Assembly: GCA_019347595.1 (NCBI GenBank)
Contig: JAHWLA010000025.1
Location: 1-17,356 of the forward strand
Length of the DNA: 17,356 nt
Source: Actinomycetota bacterium
GTDB lineage: Bacteria; Actinomycetota; Acidimicrobiia; Acidimicrobiales; JAHWLA01
Direction of reading: 5' to 3'
This document shows positions 1 to 7,169 of this stretch, piece after piece. Position numbers and translations under genes: made by a program. Each line of letters opens with the position of its first letter. The stretch's first letter is position 1. Below the pieces are notes generated by a model, which saw nothing but the letters and a program-made list of their open reading frames with translations, was not told the DNA's origin and made no database searches.

Positions 1-78
1 GTCGGTCCCGTACACCGCGGGCTCGCGGGTGCCGAGCAGGTTCAGGTTGGCGCCGGACAGCAGCAGGACAGTCGTCAT
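1..78 (-). CDS. aroQ: Type II 3-dehydroquinate dehydratase, N-terminal fragment (cut by window edge)
   Basis: Only the first 26 codons are inside the window. The start ATG (78..76) overlaps the aroB stop in an ATGA, so translation is probably coupled. The peptide begins with a short beta strand followed by SGANLNLLGTREP and then VYG. This is the N-terminal signature of the small type II dehydroquinases, usually NGPNLNLLGTREP. These dodecameric enzymes remove water from 3-dehydroquinate to give 3-dehydroshikimate, the step after AroB. The usual Pro of the signature is Ala here. The product fits the preceding aroC-aroK-aroB genes. The identification rests on the signature and context only, since the catalytic Tyr, Glu and His regions lie mostly outside the window. 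Confidence 0.87.
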   Translation of the reverse strand, partial: MTTVLLLSGANLNLLGTREPAVYGTD

Positions 79-1082
79 TCGCTTTGCATCTCCTTCAGGA
101 CCGCCATGACGTCGCCCGCGTCGATGCCGTGGACGACGGTGACGCCCTCGTTGCCGTCGAGGGCGAACGTCAGACCGCGCAAGGCCTTCTTGTCGCGCGC
201 CATGAGCTCGAGCAACGCCCCCGGCGCTGCCTCCGCCGGAAGCCGGTCGGGCAGGCCGTAGCCCCGCACCACGCGGTAGTGGCGCTCCACCTCGTCGTCG
301 CCGATGCGACCGAGGCGACGGGCGAGGCGGGCGGCGAACACCAGGCCCACCGCCACCGCCTCGCCGTGGCGCAGGTCGTACCTCCCCGCCGTCTCCAGGG
401 CGTGGGCCAGCGTGTGGCCGTAGTTGAGGATGGCCCGGCGACCGCCCTCCCGCTCGTCGCTCGCCACCACCTCGGCCTTGATCTCGACGCAGCGGGCCAC
501 CCGCTCGTCGATGGGCAGGTCCTCCAAGCCGTCGCCGCCGAGGAAGTGGTACTTCGCCATCTCCCCGCAGCCGCTGGCGTACTCGCGAGGCGGCAACGTC
601 GCCAGCACCTCGGTGTCGCACAGCACGGCGGCGGGCTGCCAGTAGGCGCCGACGAGGTTCTTGCCCTCGGGCAGGTTGACGCCCGTCTTGCCCCCGATGG
701 CTGCGTCGACCTGGCCGAGCAGCGTGGTCGACACGTGCACGACGGGAACGCCGCGGTGGTAGACCGCAGCGGCGAACCCGGCGGTGTCGGTCACCACGCC
801 TCCGCCCACGGCGACGACGACATCGGCACGGGTCAGGCCCCAGCGGGCGAAGCCGCGGCACAGTTCCTCCACCGTCTCCATGCACTTGGCGTCCTCGCCC
901 TCGTCCATGAGAAAGGTCCGGTGCTCGACGCCCGGGTCGACGGGAACGCCGACGTTCTCCTGGGTGACAACCGCGGCGCGCTGCACCCCGTGGGGCAGCA
1001 CCTCCAGCAGGCGGTGACGCGCGCCCGCGCCGACGAGCACGTCGTAGGAGCGGTCGCCCAGCGAGACGGGGACGGTGATCAT
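75..1082 (-). CDS. aroB: 3-dehydroquinate synthase
   Basis: This cytosolic enzyme converts DAHP to 3-dehydroquinate, the second shikimate-pathway step, using NAD and a divalent metal. The NAD-binding loop reads AVGGGVVTDTAGF (residues 91-103), with Thr where many homologues have Gly. It is followed by STTLLGQVDAAIGGKTGVN (118-136), a family hallmark. The expected metal ligands are Glu174 in GCGEMAKYH, His223 in NYGHTLAHALE and His239 in RHGEAVAVG. At 335 residues it is slightly shorter than the usual ~360, with no missing core motif. The ATG start overlaps the aroK stop as ATGA, and the stop overlaps the aroQ start in the same way. The gene is therefore the third of a tightly coupled aroC-aroK-aroB-aroQ series. 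Confidence 0.97.
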   Translation of the reverse strand: MITVPVSLGDRSYDVLVGAGARHRLLEVLPHGVQRAAVVTQENVGVPVDPGVEHRTFLMDEGEDAKCMETVEELCRGFARWGLTRADVVVAVGGGVVTDTAGFAAAVYHRGVPVVHVSTTLLGQVDAAIGGKTGVNLPEGKNLVGAYWQPAAVLCDTEVLATLPPREYASGCGEMAKYHFLGGDGLEDLPIDERVARCVEIKAEVVASDEREGGRRAILNYGHTLAHALETAGRYDLRHGEAVAVGLVFAARLARRLGRIGDDEVERHYRVVRGYGLPDRLPAEAAPGALLELMARDKKALRGLTFALDGNEGVTVVHGIDAGDVMAVLKEMQSE

Positions 1083-1612
1083 GGCAGCGCCGCCACGATG
1101 CGGTCGACCACCTGCTCGGGGGTGAGGTCGTCGACGTCGACCACCAGGTCGGCCACTTCGACGTAGTAGGGCTCCCGCTCGGGGTACAGGCGACGCAGCG
1201 CGGCCTCCGGGTCGTCGCCGAGCAGCGGACGGCCCTCGCCGCTGCCCACGCGCTCGGCCATGGTCTCGATGCCCGCTCGCAGCCAGACGGTGAATCCGTT
1301 TTTGCGCAGGCAGGCCCGGTTGTCGGGGTCGAGGACGACACCGCCGCCGGCCGACACCACGATCGGCTTGTCGGCGGTCGCCCCCTGGGCCAGCGCCTTT
1401 TTCTCCTCGATCCGAAACGCTGGCACCCCCTCGGCCTCCATGATCTCCGGGACCGTGCGGCCGGTGTTGCGCACCACCTGCTCGTCGGTGTCGAGGTGGT
1501 CGCGGCCGAGGCGTTCGCCCAGGAGGCGCCCCACCGTCGTCTTGCCTGCGCCCATCATGCCGACGAGGAAGATGCGCTTGGGGTGCTCAGGCAAGCGAGT
1601 CGTGGTAGGCAC
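1079..1612 (-). CDS. aroK: Shikimate kinase
   Basis: The enzyme phosphorylates shikimate to shikimate 3-phosphate with ATP in the cytosol. The 177-residue length is typical. The Walker A P-loop is GMMGAGKTT (18-26). Shikimate-binding residues are visible as Asp43 in DTD, Arg67 in AFR and the GGG of SAGGGVVL (89-91). Arg128 in GEGRPLL is the lid arginine. The ATG start at 1612 lies 26 bases inside the end of aroC. A TTG at 1594 is a less likely alternative, because homologues carry a few residues before the first strand. The stop overlaps the aroB start as ATGA. The gene order places it between chorismate synthase and dehydroquinate synthase, as in many actinobacterial aro operons. Confidence 0.96.
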   Translation of the reverse strand: MPTTTRLPEHPKRIFLVGMMGAGKTTVGRLLGERLGRDHLDTDEQVVRNTGRTVPEIMEAEGVPAFRIEEKKALAQGATADKPIVVSAGGGVVLDPDNRACLRKNGFTVWLRAGIETMAERVGSGEGRPLLGDDPEAALRRLYPEREPYYVEVADLVVDVDDLTPEQVVDRIVAALP

Positions 1613-2741
1613 GGTGGTTGCGGACGAACTCGTCGACGGAGTCGCCGCCGAACTTGCGCACGGCCTCGCCCGCCAGCACCAGCGCCACCATGGTCTCCGC
1701 CACGACGCCCATGGCGGGCACGGCCGTCACGTCGGTGCGCTCCTTGAACGAGACCGTCTCCTCCTTGGTGTTGACGTCGACGGTCTTGAGCACGGGACGG
1801 TTCAGCGTGGCCAGCGGCTTCATGTAGGCCCGAGCGGCGAGGAGCGTCCCCGTCGAGATGCCGCCCTCGACGCCGCCGGCCAGGTCGGAGTCGCGGGCGT
1901 ACTCGCGGGTGGCGTCGACCCACGTGATGGGGTCGTGGGCCTCGGAGCCGCGGCGGGCGGCGACCTCGACGCCGTCGCCGATCTCGACGGCCTTGACGGC
2001 CTGGATGCTCATGAGCGCCTGGGCCAGCAGGGCGTCGAGCTTGCGGTCCCAGTGGACGTGGCTGCCCAGCCCGACGGGGACGCCGTAGGCGAGCACCTCC
2101 GCCACGCCGCCCAGCGAGTCGCCGTCCTTGGCCGCCGCCTTCACCTCGCCGATCATGGCGTCCTCGGCGGCGGCATCGAAGCAGCGCACGGGCGACTCGT
2201 CGATGCGGGCCAGGTCGGCCGGCGTGGGGCGAGCGGTCGCCTTCGACGCCGCGGCACCCATCTGCACGATGTGGCTCAGAATCGACACGTCGATCGTCGA
2301 CAGCAGCGCCTTGGCGCACGTGCCCGCCGCCACGCGTGCGGCCGTCTCGCGAGCCGAGGCCCGCTCCAGGACGTCGCGGGCATCGGTGAAGCCGTACTTC
2401 TGCATGCCCGCCAGGTCGGCGTGGCCTGGGCGGGGCTGGGTGAGCGGCTTCTCCGTCCGGCCGGGCGCGGGCGACATCTCCTGCTCCCACTTGGGCCACT
2501 CGGTGTTGCCGATCTCGATGGCGACCGGGGAGCCCAGCGTGCGGCCGTGCCGCACACCCCCGAGCAGGGTCACTTCGTCCTGCTCGAAGCGCATGCGCGG
2601 GCCGCGGCCGTAACCGAGGCGACGACGGGCCAACTCGCCCTGCACGTCTTCCACCGTGAGCGGGAGCCCGGCGGGCAACCCCTCCACGACCACGACGAGG
2701 GCGCGGCCGTGGGATTCACCAGCGGTCAGGAAGCGAAGCAC
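1587..2741 (-). CDS. aroC: Chorismate synthase
   Basis: The enzyme converts EPSP to chorismate using reduced FMN, the last common step to aromatic amino acids, folates and quinones. The family signature GESHG (8-12) contains the catalytic His11. The RRLGYGRGPRM stretch (40-50), RPGHADL with His107 and ERASARETAARVAAG (126-140) are the other conserved segments. The 384-residue length is the long actinobacterial form. Translation appears to start at a GTG (2741..2739), giving MLRFLTAGESHG. A nearby ATG at 2749 is out of frame. Only 48 bases separate it from the pilX-like gene upstream and no clear terminator lies between, so it may be read through from the minor-pilin genes. Its end overlaps aroK by 26 bases. 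Confidence 0.97.
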   Translation of the reverse strand: MLRFLTAGESHGRALVVVVEGLPAGLPLTVEDVQGELARRRLGYGRGPRMRFEQDEVTLLGGVRHGRTLGSPVAIEIGNTEWPKWEQEMSPAPGRTEKPLTQPRPGHADLAGMQKYGFTDARDVLERASARETAARVAAGTCAKALLSTIDVSILSHIVQMGAAASKATARPTPADLARIDESPVRCFDAAAEDAMIGEVKAAAKDGDSLGGVAEVLAYGVPVGLGSHVHWDRKLDALLAQALMSIQAVKAVEIGDGVEVAARRGSEAHDPITWVDATREYARDSDLAGGVEGGISTGTLLAARAYMKPLATLNRPVLKTVDVNTKEETVSFKERTDVTAVPAMGVVAETMVALVLAGEAVRKFGGDSVDEFVRNHRAYHDSLA

Positions 2742-2789
2742 GCCCTCATCGTAGTGGGCGGCATGTGCGCGCCCCCGGAGCCCGGCGAG

Positions 2790-4109
2790 CTACTGGAGCG
2801 GCTCCTCACGCCAGTTCTGCGGCGTGAAGCGACCGCTCGTCAGCGCACCGAGGCTTTCGTCGTAGTGCCACTTGGCCTGCACGGCGCCCGACACGCTCCT
2901 GGCGACGAGGGACCCGAAGATCTCCCACTGCGAACCGCCGCCGCCGCTCCACGTCACCGTGGAGCTCGGCGCCGTGATGACCCCCCAGAACGTCGAGTGG
3001 TTGCCGCTGAACGTCACCGGCCCGGCGTTGACGAAGATCTGGAGCCCGCCTGCCCACCCGGGGCAGTACAGGGGATTGGCGCCCGACAGCCCATGGGTCG
3101 GCCCGCACACCGTCGCCGAGTTCGGGGGCAGATTGATGGGGTTGAGGCTGCTCGAGCCTTGGCCGCCCGCCAAGGTGAGCGAGTTGGTGTAGATCTTCGT
3201 CGGCGTGGCCATCGTCGGGTAGGGCCCGCCCGTCGGGAAGCCGCAGTTCTCCGCCAGGGTGACCGACGAGTAGAAGTAGGTCTTGCCCGCCTGGAGCGTG
3301 GCCGAGTTGCACGTGAAGTTGTCGCCTTGGGCGCCGCCCGCGGGCAGGTCCCAGGTCTCGGGCCGACCAACCGACGGCGCGATGTACTGCGGCGACGCTG
3401 TGGTGGTGTGCGCGGGCGGGCACTGGCCCGGGCCGATCTGCGACGGCCGGATGGTGGCGCTGCCGTCCCGCGAGTAGGCGACACACCCGTCGGGCGGGTA
3501 CGGGAACGTGCCGTTCGGGTTGTTCTGGCAGTTCTCCGAGCTGTTGTTGCCGCTGTTGCCGAACGTGAACGTGTTGGGGCTGTTCGTACCGACGTACCCC
3601 TTCTTGGTGCAGCGGTTCACCTCGTCCTTGAAGCTGTCGACGCTGAAGCCGGACGAGAAGCTGCCCGACGCCAGCACGTTGATGGCGTTCGGGTACAGCG
3701 GGACGGCGGCCGCATCGGCACGCAGCCGGCGCTTGACACCGGTTGCATCGGTGGCCGTGGCGTCGATGTGCCAGATGGCGCGCCCGGATACATCGGTGTC
3801 GGGGAAAGCACAGAACGTGTACTCGCCGCCTGCCAGTGTGCTGGTGCGGCTGAACGCCATCGTCGTCGACGGCGCCCACGGGCACCCGCCTGCCACGGCG
3901 ACGGCATCGCGCAACGACTTCACGGCATCGTTGATGCCGGCGTCGGCCACTTGGAGGGCGTTGGCGGAATCACCGGCACGTCGCGACACGCGGATGTCGC
4001 GGAAGACGGTGGTCAGCATGGCTGCGGTCACGGCCAGCGCGATGAAACTCACCATGGCGGTGACCGCGATGCTGCCGTCCTCACCGCGGAACCGGATGTT
4101 GGGCTGCAT
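2790..4109 (-). CDS. PilX-like minor pilin / pilus assembly protein
   Basis: The 439-residue protein has one N-terminal hydrophobic helix (about residues 13-35) after a short charged leader (MQPNIRFRGEDG), then a long Ser/Gly/Asn/Pro-rich exported region. The arrangement resembles PilX/GspK-type pilin-like proteins: cleavage could follow Gly12, but the residue at mature position 5 is Thr, not the usual Glu. The C-terminal third (about 350-425) reads like a beta-rich segment with TFSGNHSTFWGVITAPSST and GSLVARS, ending at a WHYDESL motif seen in pilus-associated proteins. The start ATG has a good ribosome site: AGGAG lies 4 bases upstream and includes the TAG stop of the preceding pilW-like gene. 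It is the last pilus gene before aroC. A role at the pilus tip or in priming is inferred from family and context. Confidence 0.8.
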   Translation of the reverse strand: MQPNIRFRGEDGSIAVTAMVSFIALAVTAAMLTTVFRDIRVSRRAGDSANALQVADAGINDAVKSLRDAVAVAGGCPWAPSTTMAFSRTSTLAGGEYTFCAFPDTDVSGRAIWHIDATATDATGVKRRLRADAAAVPLYPNAINVLASGSFSSGFSVDSFKDEVNRCTKKGYVGTNSPNTFTFGNSGNNSSENCQNNPNGTFPYPPDGCVAYSRDGSATIRPSQIGPGQCPPAHTTTASPQYIAPSVGRPETWDLPAGGAQGDNFTCNSATLQAGKTYFYSSVTLAENCGFPTGGPYPTMATPTKIYTNSLTLAGGQGSSSLNPINLPPNSATVCGPTHGLSGANPLYCPGWAGGLQIFVNAGPVTFSGNHSTFWGVITAPSSTVTWSGGGGSQWEIFGSLVARSVSGAVQAKWHYDESLGALTSGRFTPQNWREEPLQ

Positions 4110-4116
4110 GACGCTC

Positions 4117-4794
4117 CTAGCGAATGTTGCGCAGCGCCGCGCTGCTGGTCAGGACGATGGGATCGGCGGACTGCTGGAACCGCACCGCCAGGGTCATGCG
4201 TACCGAGCTCGCCTTCTTGATCGCCGCCGTGTCGCTGGTCGGGATGGCGGCGCCGTCGCTCCCGTAGTACGCGAACAGCGGCTGGGCAGGAGTCGTGTTC
4301 GCCACCCGCTCGAGCAGCACGCGCCGCTGGCGAAGGGGCCCTTGTGTGCAGCTCGCCGTCGTCCCCGTGTACTCACGTCGGTTCTCGACGAGCTTGCGCG
4401 TGGTCGAACCCGAGACGGGCACCAAGGCGTAGAGGAACTCGGTGCGGGCGCAGGTGTCGAGGGCGGTCGTGGTGCGGCGCACGGTGAACTGCATGCAGTC
4501 GGCGTAGCCGGCAGGCAGCGCCGACTCGCCCGCAGGAGGCGTATCGGTGGTCGAGGTACACGGCTCTCCGACGGGCGAGGCACTCCGCACGTTCTGCGAC
4601 ACCACGCGCATCGCCGTCTGTACCTCGGCTTCCGCCCGGCCGTGGGCATCGGCTCGCATGGTGAGGATCGAGGCCCGGTCGAGGAAGTCGAAGGCCACCA
4701 TGAGCACGATGCTCAGGATCAAAAGGGTGAGCGTGACCTCGGTGATGGTGAAGCCGCGCTCGTCGCGCTCGGCACGGTCGAAGAGGCGCCTCAT
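4117..4794 (-). CDS. PilW-like minor prepilin
   Basis: A 225-residue prepilin-like protein. The class III leader MRRLFDRAERDERG ends at Gly14, followed by FTITEVTLTLLILSIVLMV with the conserved Glu at mature position 5 (residue 19). This is the pattern cut and N-methylated by PilD. The exported region carries four cysteines (in GEPCTS, YADCMQ, DTCART and TASCTQ), which could form two disulfides. The start overlaps the stop of the pilV-like gene as ATGA, and the stop TAG sits in the ribosome site of the pilX-like gene, so the three products are probably made in fixed ratio. By analogy with PilV/PilW/PilX of other type IV pili it would help to start or cap the fibre. The gene symbol is withheld because sequence alone does not separate the minor-pilin families reliably. 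Confidence 0.82.
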   Translation of the reverse strand: MRRLFDRAERDERGFTITEVTLTLLILSIVLMVAFDFLDRASILTMRADAHGRAEAEVQTAMRVVSQNVRSASPVGEPCTSTTDTPPAGESALPAGYADCMQFTVRRTTTALDTCARTEFLYALVPVSGSTTRKLVENRREYTGTTASCTQGPLRQRRVLLERVANTTPAQPLFAYYGSDGAAIPTSDTAAIKKASSVRMTLAVRFQQSADPIVLTSSAALRNIR

Positions 4795-6341
4795 CCGAAC
4801 GTCACCGCCTGCGGCGGGGCCACGCCGGTGGACCCCTTGTCGATGGTGAGCGGGTTCACGGTGTCGAGCACCTGCTGGGCCGCGAAGTAGAAGTTCTGCG
4901 AGCCCGGGGAGAAGCTGTGGCCTTCAGTGGTCGCCACTGTGCCGGTCCACGAGCACACCACACCGGTCGTCGCCGTGTCCGGCCCCGGGCAGGTTGTCCC
5001 CGCCTTCTGCTGGAGGGCGACGGTGATGGTGCCCGAGCGGGTGAGGAAGCTGAGGGTCACGGTGTCGGCCGACGTGGCGTTCTTGGTTGTGACCTCGACG
5101 TCGATGTCGTTCACGAGCTCGCCCGCCGACCCGAGGGCGACGGTCGACGGCCACAGCGCAGGCGTGACCTCGGGCTGCGAGAGCGGCGAACAGCCGACGA
5201 CGACCGGGCAGAAGGTGAGGCTGTTGCCCGCGAAGGCGCCCGACGTCTTGCCGTCGGCGGCTCGCACGATCCCGAACGCCACGTACTGGGCGCCTTCTCC
5301 GAAGGTGAACGTCGGATGGCTGTCACGGGTGACCTCGCTGGACCAGTTCGTGCCGTTGGCCGAGGTGAGGAAGACCGTCGACGTCTGGGGGCTGCCGTTG
5401 CCCGCCAACGTCCGCAACAGCGCGTAGACGCGGTCGCCCGCAAAGTGCACTGTCGACCCGCTCGGAAGCGACGTCGAGCCGCGCGCCTGCACGAGCCAGT
5501 TGCCGGTGCCCGCCCCGGCGAGCACCGTGAACGACTCGCTGTTCCCGCCCCCGGTGATCGTGACGGGGAACCCGTTGTACGTGGGGAAGGCGCTGAAGTT
5601 CGCCACCACGATGTCCAACTGGTCGGTCGGCTGATGGGTGGGGATGGCGCTCGACAGCGACCCGGTGGCCTCGATGCGCAGGTTCGACGTCGTCGCCGCG
5701 AGCTGGATGGCGGACGAGGACACCAAGCGGCGATCGCCGTCGAGGCCCAGCGGCGACTCCGTGCCCAGGGCGGTGGGCTGACTGGTGAAGGTGGGGGGCG
5801 CCAAGCCCGTGATGGCGGCCTGGTCGGGCGCCCGCAGCGAGCTCTGCTGCGACACCTGATGGTTGCCCACCAGGTCCGTCCACTCCACGAACACCGCCAG
5901 TCGCTTGGTCGTCTGCAGGGCGTCGCTCCACGCCACGTACCGCTTGACGGTGTAGTTGACGCTGTTCACCACGCACGGGTACTCGGCCTTCGGCACGTTG
6001 CCTGCGACGCCGGGCTGGCACGGGTTCTCGTAGGCGGGAGCAGCCGGGCAGTTCGGCAGTGTGACCAGCGTCTCCAAGCCCGCGGGCGGCGTCCCCGACG
6101 GGGCGTCGCACAGGCCCAAGTTGTTGAAGGCGAAGCGCTGGAGGTCCTCGATGCCCTCGGTGGCGATCTGGTTGGCACGAGCACGCGCCTTGGCGGCGGC
6201 GAGGCTGCGCAGCCCGGACTCGAGCACGCCGGACACGGCGAGCACGGTCGCCGCCAGGACGGCGATGGCAACCACCATCTCCACCAGCGTGAACCCGTCC
6301 TCGCGGGTATCGGCTTCGTCGCGACGCATGGGCTTTCTCAT
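4791..6341 (-). CDS. Large PilV-like minor prepilin
   Basis: A class III prepilin signal is clear: a charged leader ending in REDG (Gly16) followed by FTLVEMVVAIAVLAATVLAVSG, with Glu at mature position 5. The next ~50 residues continue the pilin helix (ARANQIATEGIEDLQR), typical of PilV-type proteins. At 516 residues it is several times the usual PilV size. The extra region is Ser/Thr/Gly-rich and probably beta-structured, without a domain I recognise, and might act in adhesion. Two starts are possible: ATG at 6341, with GGGGAG directly touching it, or the in-frame ATG at 6329, with the same GGGGAG 12 bases away. Neither spacing is ideal. It opens the pilV-pilW-pilX-like series, and its stop overlaps the next start as ATGA. 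Confidence 0.82.
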   Translation of the reverse strand: MRKPMRRDEADTREDGFTLVEMVVAIAVLAATVLAVSGVLESGLRSLAAAKARARANQIATEGIEDLQRFAFNNLGLCDAPSGTPPAGLETLVTLPNCPAAPAYENPCQPGVAGNVPKAEYPCVVNSVNYTVKRYVAWSDALQTTKRLAVFVEWTDLVGNHQVSQQSSLRAPDQAAITGLAPPTFTSQPTALGTESPLGLDGDRRLVSSSAIQLAATTSNLRIEATGSLSSAIPTHQPTDQLDIVVANFSAFPTYNGFPVTITGGGNSESFTVLAGAGTGNWLVQARGSTSLPSGSTVHFAGDRVYALLRTLAGNGSPQTSTVFLTSANGTNWSSEVTRDSHPTFTFGEGAQYVAFGIVRAADGKTSGAFAGNSLTFCPVVVGCSPLSQPEVTPALWPSTVALGSAGELVNDIDVEVTTKNATSADTVTLSFLTRSGTITVALQQKAGTTCPGPDTATTGVVCSWTGTVATTEGHSFSPGSQNFYFAAQQVLDTVNPLTIDKGSTGVAPPQAVTFG

Positions 6342-6368
6342 CTCCCCGAATGTGTCGGCACCTCGGCG

Positions 6369-6401
6369 GCACGGGCTGAGAGCTTTTTCCGAAGCTCGTG
6401 C
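6369..6401 (-). other. Two-tier hairpin in the leader of the pilV-like gene
   Basis: On the minus strand GAGCTT pairs with AAGCTC around a CGGAAA loop. An outer GCAC/GTGC helix encloses it, with a 7-base bulge on the 3' side. It lies between the hairpin after the PilP-like gene and the pilV-like start. It has no T-tract, so it is not a clear terminator. A leader RNA structure is possible, and no known RNA family was recognised. Confidence 0.3.
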
Positions 6402-6420
6402 GTTCGAGGAACACGCGACG

Positions 6421-6442
6421 AAGGCGGCCCGAGGGCCGCCTT
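6421..6442 (-). terminator. Hairpin after the PilP-like gene
   Basis: The minus strand carries AAGGCGGCC, a CTCG loop and the exact complement GGCCGCCTT, 25 bases after the TAG stop of the PilP-like gene. The 9-bp perfect stem ends in TT without a longer T-run. It probably ends or weakens the HTH-pilMN-pilO-pilP transcript before the minor pilins. Confidence 0.6.
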
Positions 6443-6467
6443 CTCGAACATCGTCGTCGGCGCGCTG

Positions 6468-7169
6468 CTACTTGAGCGTCTGTTCCCCGCGACAGAGGCG
6501 GAAGGTGTCGTCGCCGAAGGCGAACCGGCCGCACTCGTCCGCCTGCGACAGCGACAGCACCTTGTAGCTGGTGGCGAAGGTGTCGCCCTCGCCGACCTTG
6601 TGGACGGTGTCGTTCACCCGGACGTTGGCGACCACGCGGCCCCGTTCCACGAAAACGTCGACGAGCGTGACGCGATCGCTGCGCCGCGGCGACGTGCTGC
6701 CCGCGCTGGTGCCCGAGGTGCCCGTGCCCGTGCCCGTGCCCGTGCCCGTCCCGGTAGACGTACCCCCCGTCGAGGTGCCGCCGGTGCCCGTTCGCCCGGT
6801 CGACGTGCCACCAGTCGACGTGCCGCCGGTCGAGGTGCCGCCGGTGGTCGTGCCCCCGGTCGACGTACCGCCCGTCGAGGTGCCACCCGTGGCGCCGCCG
6901 CCGCCGACGACGCGAAGCGGCAGGAACGGGTTCTTGCTGGTGAAGACCTCGAACGTCTCTACCGGCTCGCCCGACGGCGGAACCGTGGTGGTCGTCGTCG
7001 TCGCCCGCACGCCCGATGTCGTGGTCGGCGTCGTCGTCTCCTCGGCATCGTCGCCGCCGCCGACCAAGCGGGTGAGGACGAAGATCAACAAGACGGCGGC
7101 CAGCCCGGCGCCGAGGATGACGGGCAGCCGGTTGGGGGCCCCGGCAGGCGCTTCGGACGGTTGCGTCAT
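6468..7169 (-). CDS. PilP-like single-pass membrane protein of the pilus alignment complex
   Basis: The 233-residue protein has a short cytoplasmic N-terminus, one membrane helix (about 15-36), a Thr-rich segment (45-62) and a KNPFLPL motif (79-85) like the N/D-P-F-P motif near the start of PilP/GspC exported parts. A long Gly/Thr/Ser tandem repeat (about 91-150) follows, then a compact C-terminal domain (157-233) with VRVNDTVHKVGEGDTFATSY and two cysteines (213, 226) that could pair. The VGEGDTF...YKVLSL segment resembles the small beta domain of PilP and GspC, so I call it PilP-like. No homology search supports this. Its start overlaps pilO as ATGA, the position pilP has in classical pilMNOP operons. 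With no secretin gene seen here, it may contact the cell wall or the fibre instead of PilQ. Confidence 0.65.
   Translation of the reverse strand: MTQPSEAPAGAPNRLPVILGAGLAAVLLIFVLTRLVGGGDDAEETTTPTTTSGVRATTTTTTVPPSGEPVETFEVFTSKNPFLPLRVVGGGGATGGTSTGGTSTGGTTTGGTSTGGTSTGGTSTGRTGTGGTSTGGTSTGTGTGTGTGTGTSGTSAGSTSPRRSDRVTLVDVFVERGRVVANVRVNDTVHKVGEGDTFATSYKVLSLSQADECGRFAFGDDTFRLCRGEQTLK
6718..6899 (-). repeat. In-gene tandem repeat coding GGTST and TG units
   Basis: A roughly 15-bp unit (plus strand gtcgacgtgccgccg and variants) is repeated through 6757-6899 and encodes GGTST pentapeptides. At 6718-6750 a 6-bp unit (gtgccc) is repeated about five times and encodes TG dipeptides. The repeats stay in frame inside the PilP-like gene, so length changes of 15 or 6 bp would alter only the linker. 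Confidence 0.85.

Noticed and set aside
1260..4220. Very long plus-strand open frame (986 codons), and similar ones at 4917-7751, 7876-9567 and 12411-15047
   Set aside because: They lie opposite well-identified minus-strand genes, have compositions typical of antisense frames in high-GC DNA (Arg/His/Gly/Ala-rich, no domain), and cross several gene boundaries.
6718..6899. Short tandem repeats considered as CRISPR or intergenic repeat array
   Set aside because: The units are 6 and 15 bp, in frame and inside a coding sequence, without unique spacers.
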